DNA of 17,987 nucleotides. It comes from an uncultured Bacillota bacterium. Lineage in GTDB: Bacteria > Bacillota_I > Bacilli_A > RFN20 > CAG-449. This document shows positions 1 through 8,967 of the stretch, piece by piece; the stretch's first letter is position 1, and every line of letters starts with the position of its first letter. Under the pieces are notes generated by a model, which worked only from the letters and a program-made list of their open reading frames with translations, searched no databases and was not told the origin of the DNA. A program made the translations under genes and the position numbers. The stretch covers positions 1 through 17,987 of the forward strand of contig CAJKZK010000027.1 in NCBI GenBank assembly GCA_905204225.1. Direction: 5' to 3'.

Positions 1-26
1 TTTTAAATAAAATATATAAAAACATA

Positions 27-35
27 ATTATAGCA
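27..35 (-). promoter_or_regulatory. Possible extended -10 promoter reading out of the window
   Basis: Read on the minus strand this is TGCTATAAT, a perfect TATAAT preceded by the TGn extended -10 motif. No good -35 hexamer sits 16-18 nt upstream. It would drive a gene beyond the left edge. The whole 1-107 stretch is almost pure A/T, so a chance match is quite possible; nothing else is recognisable there. Confidence 0.3.
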
Positions 36-107
36 TTTAATTATATTCATTTTTCTATAAAATTTTATTTAAAACATTAGTCATTAATAATTAAAGATAT
101 AAATTTT

Positions 108-965
108 TTATATATTTTTTTCTTTTTCTAACCCAAGAAAAAATTCGCTTGATTCAGCATCTTCATGTCTTAAAAACAAGCTAGTTTCAGTGTTCATTTC
201 TTTAATAATTTTTCTTTCTTCATCTGTTAAAGAAAACGAATATACCTCTTGATTAGATTTCATTCTTTCTTCTTTAGTAGTAGTAGATAACACAACAATA
301 TTATTATCTAATAAATATCTAATAATAACGTTAGCAATACCAGTATGATGATTTTCAGCAATCTTTAATAATATTGGATTACTAAACATATTATTTCTTC
401 CTTCAGCAAAAGGGCCCCATGCTTCACTTACAACATTATATTTATCATCCCATTTTCTCCAATCATCTTTTTGATCAAAAGGATTAATTTCTATTTGATT
501 AATCATAGGCTTAATTTCTACATGTCCACATAAATCTATTAATCTATTAGGCCAAAAATTAGAAACACCAATAGCTTTCGCTTTTCCTTCTTTATAAATT
601 CTTTCTAAATCTCTCCAAGCTCCATAATAATCGCCAAATGGTTGATGAAGCAATAATAGATCAACATAATCAGTACCTAATTTATTTAATGATTTAATAA
701 AAGAATCATAAGTTTTATTATCACCAAAATTATTAATCCAAATTTTAGTTGTTAAGAAAATTTCTTTTCTATCAATACCAGATTCTTTAATAGCTTCTCC
801 TACTTCTTTTTCATTTAAATATACTTGGGCAGTATCTATATGTCTATAACCAGCTTTTAATGCTTTCAAAACACATTCTTTAGTTTTACCATTTTCAGGA
901 ATTCGATAAACTCCATATCCAATTTCTGGAATTTTAACACCATTATTTAATTCTTTAAATTTCAT
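108..965 (-). CDS. Aldo/keto reductase family oxidoreductase
   Basis: A 285-residue NAD(P)H-dependent aldo/keto reductase, a cytosolic TIM-barrel enzyme that reduces aldehydes or ketones. The catalytic tetrad is intact: Asp44 (in HIDTA), Tyr49, Lys74 (in LTTKIW) and His107 (in LLLHQPF). The family motifs GVSNFW and NQIEINP follow. The EAWGPFAEG segment resembles the 2,5-diketo-D-gluconate reductase-like group, but the substrate cannot be read from the sequence. I chose the ATG at 965 because GGAGG lies 4 nt upstream and the protein then begins at the usual AKR N-terminus. The longer reading from 1040 adds a hydrophobic stretch that is simply translated A/T-rich promoter DNA. The gene stands alone, with its own promoter at 991-1019 just after the terminator of the lipoprotein operon. 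Its stop codon lies in a small A/T-only inverted repeat (about 96-112) that is too weak to call a terminator. Confidence 0.93.
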   Translation of the reverse strand: MKFKELNNGVKIPEIGYGVYRIPENGKTKECVLKALKAGYRHIDTAQVYLNEKEVGEAIKESGIDRKEIFLTTKIWINNFGDNKTYDSFIKSLNKLGTDYVDLLLLHQPFGDYYGAWRDLERIYKEGKAKAIGVSNFWPNRLIDLCGHVEIKPMINQIEINPFDQKDDWRKWDDKYNVVSEAWGPFAEGRNNMFSNPILLKIAENHHTGIANVIIRYLLDNNIVVLSTTTKEERMKSNQEVYSFSLTDEERKIIKEMNTETSLFLRHEDAESSEFFLGLEKEKNI

Positions 966-969
966 ATTT

Positions 970-974
970 CCTCC
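970..974 (-). promoter_or_regulatory. Ribosome binding site deciding the aldo/keto reductase start
   Basis: GGAGG on the minus strand, 4 nt before the ATG at 965. It lies inside the longer open frame that begins at 1040, so it argues for the internal start. Confidence 0.8.
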
Positions 975-990
975 AAAAAATATATATTTA

Positions 991-1019
991 ATTAAAATAT
1001 ATAAAAAAAGTATAGTCAA
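991..1019 (-). promoter_or_regulatory. Sigma-A-type promoter of the aldo/keto reductase
   Basis: On the minus strand, TTGACT (1014-1019, 5/6 to the -35 consensus) is followed after exactly 17 nt by TTTAAT (991-996, 5/6 to the -10 consensus). The spacer contains a run of seven T. It sits between the operon terminator at 1054-1083 and the GGAGG at 970-974, giving a leader of roughly 20 nt. Confidence 0.7.
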
Positions 1020-1053
1020 TAAATATATAATATTCTTCAAATAATAATTAAAA

Positions 1054-1083
1054 AACTAGAATAGCTTATTAACTATTCTAGTT
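1054..1083 (-). terminator. Rho-independent terminator of the lipoprotein operon
   Basis: A perfect 11-bp inverted repeat (AACTAGAATAG at 1054-1064 and its complement at 1073-1083) with an 8-nt loop. On the minus strand the stem runs into a T-rich stretch. It begins about 20 nt after the stop codon of the InlB-repeat lipoprotein and separates that operon from the aldo/keto reductase promoter. Confidence 0.8.
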
Positions 1084-1104
1084 ATATAATTAATCAATAT
1101 TTTT

Positions 1105-3948
1105 TTATAATGAACTAATAATTAATGATACGTATATTGCTTCATAAGAACTATATGTAGTTGAAGTATTTGTTGATGTAAAATCAAATTCATTTACAAC
1201 TGATTTAGTTTCATCATCAAATGGTTTATTATAAATAATTAATTTATATGAATTATTTTTAAAATCCGGATTTTTTAAAGAGAATTTTAGAATATCACCT
1301 GAAATAAATTTAGATGTAATTACTTCATTATTCTTTGTAGAGTCAACAATTGTTAAATTACTTGTAGCATTTTCATCAAGATAAGCATCTCTTAAAAGGC
1401 TATTTTCTTTAGTTGAACATGAAATAATAATATCTTCATTTGGCATTGTAAATTTTAATGTAGTGGAAATAGAAGAAAACTCTACATCTTTTCCACTAGC
1501 AGTCTTAATAGTAGTAGCTTTAATATTCATTTCTTTATAATAATTATTTGCGGTAAAATCAATTTTTACTTGATGACCTTCAATTATTTGACCATCAGTT
1601 GTTTCTTTTTCACCATAATAATTAGGATATAAAGTTTTATCAATTATCTTTGTTGATATATCTTCTTCACCAAAATTAAAATTAATTTTATATTTTTGTG
1701 CTTGATGTAAATCAAAAATAATTGTTGAATTTTTATTTGGCATTATAAATTCATATTTATTTGATGACATAGTTAGTTCTAAATCATTTAATTTAACTGA
1801 ATTAACTGAATAACCATTTTCTAAAGACAAAGTCATTGTTAATTTAGCGCCTTCATTAATCAAATCACCAGATTTTACTGTTTCATTAAACATATTTACA
1901 ACATTTAATTTTTTTATTCCTTCAACGCTATTAAAAGATAATGTATAAGTGTTTTCTTTTTCAAAATCTACGACAATTTTTACATCATAATCAGGTGCTT
2001 TTAAAGAAAATGAATAACCATTATAAGCAGTTAGTTCAGTAACTATATTGTTAGTAATTCCAACCATGGAAACTTTTTTAACATGATATCCAATTTTTTC
2101 TTTAATAGTAGCAGTAACACTTTCACCAATCTTAGCTTTTGTTTTTGTTAAAGAAATTGTATATGCATCATTTTCTTCATAAGAAATATTAGTGTATTTT
2201 TTTACATCAAAAGTAATTTTATTAGTATGACTTCTTCTACTTTCTTGAAATGTTCCTGAATAATAACTACCTGAATATGAACTAACCATTTTTGTTTCGT
2301 CATTTATATAAATGTTTTCAATATAATAACCTTCTTTTGGTGTAGCAAATAAATAAAATTCATCACCAACAAATCCATTATTAATTTTATTTTTACCATT
2401 TGTATCTGAAGCAAAATAATAATTTTCAATTAAATCATTTTTAATAACATTAAATGTAATAGGAATTTCAAGATTAAATGTAAATTTAATATCGCAATTT
2501 GGCATTATAAAATATAATGTTGAGTTTTCTATATTATAATAACATTCGCTTGAATAAAAATATTTTCCATTTGTTAATGATTCAACTGTTGGATCTCCAT
2601 TTACTAAATAATCATTTGTTGGTTTAATGTTTAAGCTAACAGGAGTTCCAGCATAAAATTCTTGATTTAATCCACCACTTACTCCAAAATTATCTGTATT
2701 AGCAAAAGAAATTTTATTTTTTGTGCTTATTGCATGAGAAGTAATTTTTATTGTAACTTCTTTAAGTGAAGAATTATATATACTAAAATAAAATAAATTT
2801 GTTTCGTTATTAAAAGATATAGAATTTTTATAAGAAGTATAATATTTTATATCATTTTTATAATCAAAATAATAACCATCTTTAGGCATAACACTGAAAA
2901 CAATACTATTTTGATATGTAGAACTAAGTGGGTTATAATTTGTTTTTTGTACTTCTTGATTATTTTCTACACCAAGAACTTTTACTTGTGTTTCATCACA
3001 ATCTATTTTAATTTTAATTTTATTATCTTCAGTTGCAGCTTTTAAAGCAGGATAAACGACAATAGAAGCATCATTATCAGAAGGCATAGTAAATGTACCT
3101 TTATAATAAGAAACATTGTCAGTGCTCTTTTCTGAGTCTAATGATAATGAATAAGTTTGATAATTGACATCAAATTTAAAATCATAATATTGTGCTAAAG
3201 ATTTTTTCACACTAATTTCAATATTTTTTTCTGTACCTTCTTTGATTTCTTCATCAATTGTTAAACCTTCTATTGAACTAATAATTGGTGAAATAGAATA
3301 AAATGATTTAATTTTATAATTTTGAGGAACATATTTTGAAATTAAACTAATTGAGATTGCTTTATCAACCATTGTAAATGTTACAGAATTATTTATTATT
3401 GAAGAAAATACAATATTATCATCAGAAGAAACATTTTCTAAAACATATTTATTCTTTAAAACAACAGATAAAGTTACTTCTTCACCTTCTTTAGCTTGAT
3501 TAACTTCTTGATCATTAACTTTTAAAGTGTATGAAATAATATTTTCATCACCATTAATTGTAATTAATCTATTTTCTAAAGGTTTATTTTCTAAAATAAC
3601 AGATATAGTAACATCACTTGCGACCATAACAAAAGAATAATGATTATTATCAACTTTTGTAACAGTTAAATCATTTACTTTAACTTCTTTAATTAATTTT
3701 TTTTCATTAGTAACATTAATAGTTATTGTTACAGTTTCACCTTTTTTAGCAGTTTGTTTATCAACGCTTATAGTAGCATCATCATTATTAGTAATATTTA
3801 CTTTATAATATTGTTCAACTGAACTTTCGCTTGATGAAACACTATTAGAAGATTGATTTATTGAGCTACTAGAAGTAGTAGTTCCACAGCTACTTAAAAT
3901 AGCAGTTAAAGCTAAAGAAGTAATTAATAATAATTTTTTATTTTTCAT
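1105..3948 (-). CDS. Large surface lipoprotein with tandem InlB-B-repeat-like domains
   Basis: A 947-residue predicted lipoprotein. A lysine-rich start and hydrophobic core end in the lipobox LSSC (Cys21), followed by a Ser/Thr/Asn linker to about residue 46. The rest is a chain of about nine 75-95-residue beta-rich modules, roughly 47-120, 126-203, 209-300, 308-404, 410-494, 496-583, 584-663, 666-748 and 752-847, with a degenerate tail to 947. Modules resemble the divergent InlB B-repeat family: each has a segment like GE.VT..I...., a turn with aromatic residues, then a closing strand marked by F.MP or F.MV (for example near 107, 192, 287, 481, 735 and 834) and D..I.... No catalytic motif is visible. 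The likely role is a stalk or binding protein on the cell surface; this is inference. It is the last gene of the four-gene operon, 18 nt after the previous stop, with a GAGAGGGG ribosome binding site, and is followed by a strong terminator. Confidence 0.88.
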   Translation of the reverse strand: MKNKKLLLITSLALTAILSSCGTTTSSSSINQSSNSVSSSESSVEQYYKVNITNNDDATISVDKQTAKKGETVTITINVTNEKKLIKEVKVNDLTVTKVDNNHYSFVMVASDVTISVILENKPLENRLITINGDENIISYTLKVNDQEVNQAKEGEEVTLSVVLKNKYVLENVSSDDNIVFSSIINNSVTFTMVDKAISISLISKYVPQNYKIKSFYSISPIISSIEGLTIDEEIKEGTEKNIEISVKKSLAQYYDFKFDVNYQTYSLSLDSEKSTDNVSYYKGTFTMPSDNDASIVVYPALKAATEDNKIKIKIDCDETQVKVLGVENNQEVQKTNYNPLSSTYQNSIVFSVMPKDGYYFDYKNDIKYYTSYKNSISFNNETNLFYFSIYNSSLKEVTIKITSHAISTKNKISFANTDNFGVSGGLNQEFYAGTPVSLNIKPTNDYLVNGDPTVESLTNGKYFYSSECYYNIENSTLYFIMPNCDIKFTFNLEIPITFNVIKNDLIENYYFASDTNGKNKINNGFVGDEFYLFATPKEGYYIENIYINDETKMVSSYSGSYYSGTFQESRRSHTNKITFDVKKYTNISYEENDAYTISLTKTKAKIGESVTATIKEKIGYHVKKVSMVGITNNIVTELTAYNGYSFSLKAPDYDVKIVVDFEKENTYTLSFNSVEGIKKLNVVNMFNETVKSGDLINEGAKLTMTLSLENGYSVNSVKLNDLELTMSSNKYEFIMPNKNSTIIFDLHQAQKYKINFNFGEEDISTKIIDKTLYPNYYGEKETTDGQIIEGHQVKIDFTANNYYKEMNIKATTIKTASGKDVEFSSISTTLKFTMPNEDIIISCSTKENSLLRDAYLDENATSNLTIVDSTKNNEVITSKFISGDILKFSLKNPDFKNNSYKLIIYNKPFDDETKSVVNEFDFTSTNTSTTYSSYEAIYVSLIISSL

Positions 3949-3966
3949 TTTATAATCCCCTCTCTT

Positions 3967-5634
3967 TTATTTAAGATTTAATAAATAATCATCAATAAGT
4001 TTTACATTACTAGAATTGAATCCTGAATATGAATAATTTTGATAATCAAAGACTCCTGCGCCTTTTACATAAAGATATGCTCCAACATATACAATACAAT
4101 CTTTTTCTTCATCAGCATTTTTATAAGCAAGAAATAAACCTAATGGAGTAGCGTCAAAAGCAGTTATATAATCTTGAAATAAATAATAAGTAATATCAGC
4201 ACAATCAAGAGAGTTACTAACATATTCATTATATGATTCGTCAAATGTATTAGTATTTGTTTTTTCATAAGTAAACAATTTATCATCAGTATAATCCATT
4301 ATCCAAGTAAGGTTTTCTATAAATTCATAATATTTTGTATAATTTGTAAAATTATTTTCTTCTCTATATTTATCATTACTTACCATTAATTTCATTTCAC
4401 CATCAATTGATTTATATTCAAAATAATAAACACCATCACTTTTAGTTGTTTTAGAAGAAATATTAATATATCCAAAATCAAAAAGCGTTTTATTAGAATT
4501 ATTTATTTGTAATTCTGGATGTGCATTATAATATTCAATATATTCATCTGTAAAATCATAATAAATATAATTTTCTGTATAATAGCATGTACCCATGTTA
4601 ATTTCTATTTTTTTACCATCTACTGTATCTACATAACGGCCTAAATTTCTTATATAATTATGATTTCTAGATAAATCTTTTATTTTTAAAATATCACTTT
4701 CAACAGTTGGTTTACCAATAGAATTTTTAGATAAATAATTATTTAATAAAGTATTTTCTTCATTAATTAAAGAAAAATTCATTGTAACTATTGAAGAAGA
4801 AAAATCATAAATTGCAGAAAAATTATTTTCATCTTGAACTTTTATTTTTAATGAAGTTAAACCATTAGATAAACTTTGATATGCAGAAGTTTTATCGTTT
4901 GTAGTATTAAAATTTTGATTAATAAAAGAAATAAAAGTCGTTTTTGTATTATTTTCTAATATTTCGTATTCATTATTATCATTTAAATTATAATTAGCAA
5001 AATCATTGATTGATAAATCTTGTAAATCATACGTTAAGCTTCTATAATTATAAACTTCAGTTCTTAAAAATTCTGCATTAGTTATTTCCTTATTATAATC
5101 ATAATGATAAACAATTGTAGTATCATTTTCTTCACCATAACCAAAACTTGATTCATAATCTATAGAAGATGATATAAATAAATATGAATCAGTATAATAT
5201 TTTTCTTCAAATTTAATGTCGATATTTTGATTATTAATTTTAATTGTGTTATTAACAGATGTTTTATATGCAACTTTATCTTTAATAAATTTACCCATAA
5301 CATTACTTAATGAATATGATTCATGAACAGATACTTCAAATGTATTACTAACATTTTTATTATTAGATAAAACACAACTAATAATAACAGTACCAACTTT
5401 TAAACCTTTAACCATGCCTATAGAAGAAACAGTAGCAATAGATGGATCTGAACTGCTCCAAATAACATTATCAGTTAATTCATCATTTAAATATGCAGAT
5501 AAATCAATATATTCATTAATACCAACTTGATTATTACCTTTGATAAGTAACGTTTCTTGTGTTGTTTGGTTACAACTATTTAACATAGGTGTACATAACA
5601 ATAATGAACATAAAATTAAAAAATTCTTTTTCAT
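3967..5634 (-). CDS. Lipoprotein with N-terminal Big_2 Ig-like domain
   Basis: A 555-residue predicted lipoprotein with lipobox LNSC (Cys21). Residues about 27-103 form a bacterial Ig-like (Big_2) domain, shown by the pattern VIWSSSDPSIATVS, then G.VKGLKVGTV.I. The remaining 450 residues match no family I can name. They are rich in Tyr, Asn and Asp, look like all-beta structure and fall into two similar halves (about 108-292 and 317-535), with paired motifs such as KYYTDSYLFIS and CYYTENYIYYD. They resemble the neighbouring 467-residue lipoprotein. The ribosome binding site AGAAGG (5640-5645) abuts the stop codon of the upstream LRR gene, so translation is probably coupled. No enzyme motif is seen; a surface binding role is inferred. 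Confidence 0.85.
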   Translation of the reverse strand: MKKNFLILCSLLLCTPMLNSCNQTTQETLLIKGNNQVGINEYIDLSAYLNDELTDNVIWSSSDPSIATVSSIGMVKGLKVGTVIISCVLSNNKNVSNTFEVSVHESYSLSNVMGKFIKDKVAYKTSVNNTIKINNQNIDIKFEEKYYTDSYLFISSSIDYESSFGYGEENDTTIVYHYDYNKEITNAEFLRTEVYNYRSLTYDLQDLSINDFANYNLNDNNEYEILENNTKTTFISFINQNFNTTNDKTSAYQSLSNGLTSLKIKVQDENNFSAIYDFSSSIVTMNFSLINEENTLLNNYLSKNSIGKPTVESDILKIKDLSRNHNYIRNLGRYVDTVDGKKIEINMGTCYYTENYIYYDFTDEYIEYYNAHPELQINNSNKTLFDFGYINISSKTTKSDGVYYFEYKSIDGEMKLMVSNDKYREENNFTNYTKYYEFIENLTWIMDYTDDKLFTYEKTNTNTFDESYNEYVSNSLDCADITYYLFQDYITAFDATPLGLFLAYKNADEEKDCIVYVGAYLYVKGAGVFDYQNYSYSGFNSSNVKLIDDYLLNLK

Positions 5635-5645
5635 AAAAACCTTCT

Positions 5646-7547
5646 TTATTTAACTGTAACAATACATGAAACAGTTGAATTAGTATCTATACTTTTTACT
5701 GTAATAGTTGTTGTGCCACTTGCAAGGGCAGTAATAAGACCATCATTATTGATTGTAGCAACAGATTGATTTGAAGAAGTCCATTCAAAACCACTAATAG
5801 TAGGAGTTTGATCTTCTTCACAAGTAACAGCAGTAGCAGTAATTGTTTTAGTTTCATTTACATTTAATGTAATCTCTGTATCACTTAATTTTATTGATCT
5901 AGTTCTATAAACATGTTTAGCGTTAATATAATTTTGTTTTGTCGCACCATAATGAATATCAATTTTTGGAACATAGAAAACAAAACTTGAACTAAATCCT
6001 TCAGGAGCAGTACTACTTTCAACAAAAATTTGTAAATCTTGTCTACCTGTAACACCTGCAAAAGCACCATTTTCAATTTCTTTAACTGTGCTTGGAATAA
6101 ATATTTTATATAAAGCAGAATAATTATCAAATGCAGCATATCCTATATATTCAAGGCCTTTTGGAAATTCCAATGTTTCTAATTTAACTAATCCAGAAAA
6201 CGCTTTTTCTTCAATTCTTTTTAATGTTGAAGGAAATTCAATTTCAACAACACTTGAGCATCCCATAAAAGCTGTTCTACCAATAGTTGTTACTTGAGTA
6301 TTAGATAAATCTATTGATTGTAAATTTTCACATCTATTAAACGCTCTTTCAGTAATTTCAGTTAATGCATTAGGAAAAATAATACTTGTTACGCTTGAAC
6401 AATTATTAAATGCACCAACACCAATAGTTTTTAATTTATTTGGAAATGAAATAGTATCCATGCTCATACATGCATTAAATGCATCTTCTTCAATTGTTTC
6501 AAGGTTAACTAATGTTGGAAATTTAGTTATTGCAGTTCCACTAAAAGCTTTTTTACCAATTGTTTTAATTGTACTTGCACTAGTAAATGTGACATTTTGT
6601 AATCTTGAACAACTGCTAAATGTTTCATTAGGTAATCTTTCAAATGAATTATTTAATTTTATAAATTGAATACTACTTGATTTATAAAATATTGCATCTC
6701 CCATTGATGTAACTGAAGCTGGTATTTCCATTTGTTTTAATGAAGTATTTTCACTAAATGCTTTTTCACCAATAGTTGTTAAATATTGACATCTACTAAT
6801 ATCAATAGATTCAACATTAAATAAAGCAGCCATAGCTCTTTCACCAATTTCAACTAATTGGCTATTAGAACTAATTGTAATACCTGTTAAATTTTGATTA
6901 CCATACATTGCTCCATTACGAACAATTTCAACTGAATCAGGTAACTCATAAGTTAAAGCTTTAATTCCTTGTGGATAACATATTAATTCTGTTTTGCCTA
7001 TTGTATACAAAACATTACTTTCTACTTCAAAATAATCATTTTTATTATTTTCAAGATTAATTTTTGATAAATTAGTATTTAATCCAAATGCTTTATCGCC
7101 AATTTTTTTCAAAGTTTTAGGAAGTTTAATTTCTCTTAAAGAAGGACAATAATAAAATGCTTTATCGCCAATTTCTTCTACCCCATCTGGAATAATAATA
7201 GAAGTGAGTAATCCACTTCCAGCATCAACTAAACCTAAAAAAGCTTCATCATCAATTTTTCTTAATGAGCGAGGTAATGTTATTGAATCAACAGTAGCAT
7301 ACCTAAAAGCTGCTGGTCCAATTTCTCTAACTGGAAGATTATTATATAATTCAGGAATAATAATATCTGTTTCAATAGTTAAACTATCAGTTACAATATA
7401 TCCATCTTTAGATTCATTTAATTCAAATTGAATTCCATCTGTTCCTTGGGTAATTGTATAATGTTCGCTACTATTATTTCCAGAGCAACTTGCAAAAGAA
7501 AGTGGTAATAAACAAGCAGCTAAACAAAACAATATTTTCTTTTTCAT
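5646..7547 (-). CDS. BspA-type leucine-rich-repeat lipoprotein with C-terminal Big_2 domain
   Basis: A 633-residue predicted lipoprotein with Cys21 in FASC. Residues about 56-500 hold roughly 18-20 copies of the BspA-type LRR (LRR_5): units of about 23 residues with the pattern I..IG..AF..C..L..I.LP..L, for example IGDKAFYYCPSLREIKLP. Residues about 549-632 form a Big_2 Ig-like domain (FEWTSSNQSVATIN, then G.ITALASGTTTITV). BspA-type LRR proteins are known as adhesins and matrix- or host-binding proteins in oral, vaginal and gut microbes; here that role is inferred. I took the ATG at 7547 because AAGGAG lies 7 nt upstream and a normal signal peptide then begins at residue 1; the longer frame from 7574 would place this ribosome binding site inside the gene. 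It is the second gene of the operon, 16 nt after its neighbour's stop. Confidence 0.92.
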   Translation of the reverse strand: MKKKILFCLAACLLPLSFASCSGNNSSEHYTITQGTDGIQFELNESKDGYIVTDSLTIETDIIIPELYNNLPVREIGPAAFRYATVDSITLPRSLRKIDDEAFLGLVDAGSGLLTSIIIPDGVEEIGDKAFYYCPSLREIKLPKTLKKIGDKAFGLNTNLSKINLENNKNDYFEVESNVLYTIGKTELICYPQGIKALTYELPDSVEIVRNGAMYGNQNLTGITISSNSQLVEIGERAMAALFNVESIDISRCQYLTTIGEKAFSENTSLKQMEIPASVTSMGDAIFYKSSSIQFIKLNNSFERLPNETFSSCSRLQNVTFTSASTIKTIGKKAFSGTAITKFPTLVNLETIEEDAFNACMSMDTISFPNKLKTIGVGAFNNCSSVTSIIFPNALTEITERAFNRCENLQSIDLSNTQVTTIGRTAFMGCSSVVEIEFPSTLKRIEEKAFSGLVKLETLEFPKGLEYIGYAAFDNYSALYKIFIPSTVKEIENGAFAGVTGRQDLQIFVESSTAPEGFSSSFVFYVPKIDIHYGATKQNYINAKHVYRTRSIKLSDTEITLNVNETKTITATAVTCEEDQTPTISGFEWTSSNQSVATINNDGLITALASGTTTITVKSIDTNSTVSCIVTVK

Positions 7548-7554
7548 ACATTTT

Positions 7555-7560
7555 CTCCTT
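7555..7560 (-). promoter_or_regulatory. Ribosome binding site deciding the LRR lipoprotein start
   Basis: AAGGAG on the minus strand, 7 nt before the ATG at 7547. An earlier ATG only 3 nt from this site is in another frame and too close for efficient use. Confidence 0.75.
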
Positions 7561-7563
7561 TTC

Positions 7564-8967
7564 TTATTTTGCAAGCATCAAACATGATGGAATTGTTGTT
7601 TCATCATATTTTCCATAAGTAATAGTTATTGTTCTATTAGAAGTTTCATATTGACTTGCACCTACTGGCAAAAATTTATATGAATCTTTTAATATAAGTT
7701 TATTGATAAATCCATCTTCATTGACATCAAGACTAAAATTATATTCATTATATTCATACATATCATAAGGAATTAATGATAATAAACATCTTTCATATGT
7801 ATTATAATATGTTGAGAATTTTAAGTTTCCTAAGGATTTAAAGCATTCAGCAGCTACACCTCTAGTAGATGATTTTACTCTTGGAAGTAAAAAATCAATA
7901 TCACGGAAATTATCATGAGTGCCTTGATAATCATTATAATCATATCTTGCTTCACTATTGTTAATATTTCTTATAATATCTCCAGTTGTAGGATCAAAAA
8001 AATACATTATTGGCCTATTATTAATTTCTTTATATCCTACTACATAAGGAACAGTAACAAAATTATTTGACGCTGGATCAGTAGTAGTCAAATTTAATTT
8101 TTGAGTTGAATATAACATTTTATTATCAAAATCAACATAATAATCGAAGCTTTCATTTTCAGCATTTTTATTAGTATTTTTTATATCAAAATGAATTGTA
8201 AAATTATTTTTATCAGCTAAATCAATTAATGCATCTTGTAAAATATCATGGTCATCAACATGATTATAAGGAACTATTCTATTTGCAACTGTTGATCCAA
8301 CATTAGAAATATTTAATTGAAATAAGTATTGTTCATAATAAACATCAGTTGATTCATCATCTGAATCTTCAGTATAATCAAGTAAAATATAAAAACTATC
8401 AAATTTATCACCATCAAAATGTAAAGCAAATTGATTAACTGTTAAACCATCAGTTGAAACATTATATCCTGTAATAAATTTTGCAAGTCCATAAGAAACA
8501 TTAGTATTTTTTATACTATACCAATTTTTTTGTCCTTTAATTCCTTCAAGATCTTTAACAGTTAATTCAGCAAAATTATTATCTATATATTCATCATATG
8601 GAATATTTAATTCATTTTTCATTATTTTATTAGTATTATAATCTAAATATTCACCATAAGCATTTCCATCTTCACCTTTTATAATGCTCTCTTGAATAGT
8701 AGCTTCATTAGTAGTGATATCAACTTCTTCACAATAATAACCATCTAAAGAATATTGAATTAATGATGAATAACTAACTTCTTTATTATCTGTCGAATTA
8801 GCATAACTTAATGTTCCAGTAGCGGTAAAAGAATTACTTAATCCCTTAATAGCGTTTGTTAATCTTGAATATAATCCTTCACTTGAAGTGGTAATTGATG
8901 ATGAACCACCATTACAAGAAAACATTAACAATGAAAAAGCTAATAAACTTTTATATTTATTTTTCAT
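7564..8967 (-). CDS. Predicted lipoprotein of unknown function with two similar beta-rich halves
   Basis: A 467-residue protein with a short signal peptide ending in the weak lipobox MFSC (Cys18) and then a Gly/Ser/Thr linker. I do not recognise a named family. The mature part seems to hold two copies of one fold. Copy A is about 34-224 and copy B about 242-456. Each begins with a helix-like segment and a strand (GLSNSFTATGTL, ADKNNFTIHFDI), contains a Tyr-rich sheet, and closes with a two-stranded unit (FALHFDGDKFDSFYILLDY versus FSLDVNEDGFINKLILKDSY) and a last strand (FQLNISNVG versus TITITYGKYD). The layout recalls LppX/LolA-like lipid- or ligand-binding half-barrels, but this is only a resemblance by eye. 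It is the first gene of the four-gene operon, with AAGGAG 8 nt upstream of the start, and is divergent from the lipoprotein at 9098. Confidence 0.82.
   Translation of the reverse strand: MKNKYKSLLAFSLLMFSCNGGSSSITTSSEGLYSRLTNAIKGLSNSFTATGTLSYANSTDNKEVSYSSLIQYSLDGYYCEEVDITTNEATIQESIIKGEDGNAYGEYLDYNTNKIMKNELNIPYDEYIDNNFAELTVKDLEGIKGQKNWYSIKNTNVSYGLAKFITGYNVSTDGLTVNQFALHFDGDKFDSFYILLDYTEDSDDESTDVYYEQYLFQLNISNVGSTVANRIVPYNHVDDHDILQDALIDLADKNNFTIHFDIKNTNKNAENESFDYYVDFDNKMLYSTQKLNLTTTDPASNNFVTVPYVVGYKEINNRPIMYFFDPTTGDIIRNINNSEARYDYNDYQGTHDNFRDIDFLLPRVKSSTRGVAAECFKSLGNLKFSTYYNTYERCLLSLIPYDMYEYNEYNFSLDVNEDGFINKLILKDSYKFLPVGASQYETSNRTITITYGKYDETTIPSCLMLAK

Noticed and set aside
1..107. Terminator for the aldo/keto reductase at the left edge
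   Set aside because: Only A/T-only inverted repeats occur (about 96-112); without G/C pairs they are expected by chance in such DNA.
966..1040. N-terminal hydrophobic extension of the aldo/keto reductase, which would make it membrane-anchored
   Set aside because: A strong GGAGG sits 4 nt before the internal ATG, and a good promoter (991-1019) lies inside the extension; the hydrophobic residues are translated A/T-rich DNA.
5891..6139. Open frame on the minus strand inside the LRR lipoprotein gene
   Set aside because: It lies wholly within a well-supported gene in another frame, with no ribosome binding site or recognisable protein.
6460..7431. Two plus-strand open frames (6460-6669 and 7204-7431)
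   Set aside because: They are antisense to the LRR repeats and reflect their codon pattern; no ribosome binding site or known domain.
7470..7550. Short ORF from the first ATG after the LRR ribosome binding site (ATGTATG)
   Set aside because: It is only about 25 codons, its ATG is 3 nt from the ribosome binding site, and the +4 frame encodes a clear lipoprotein signal peptide.
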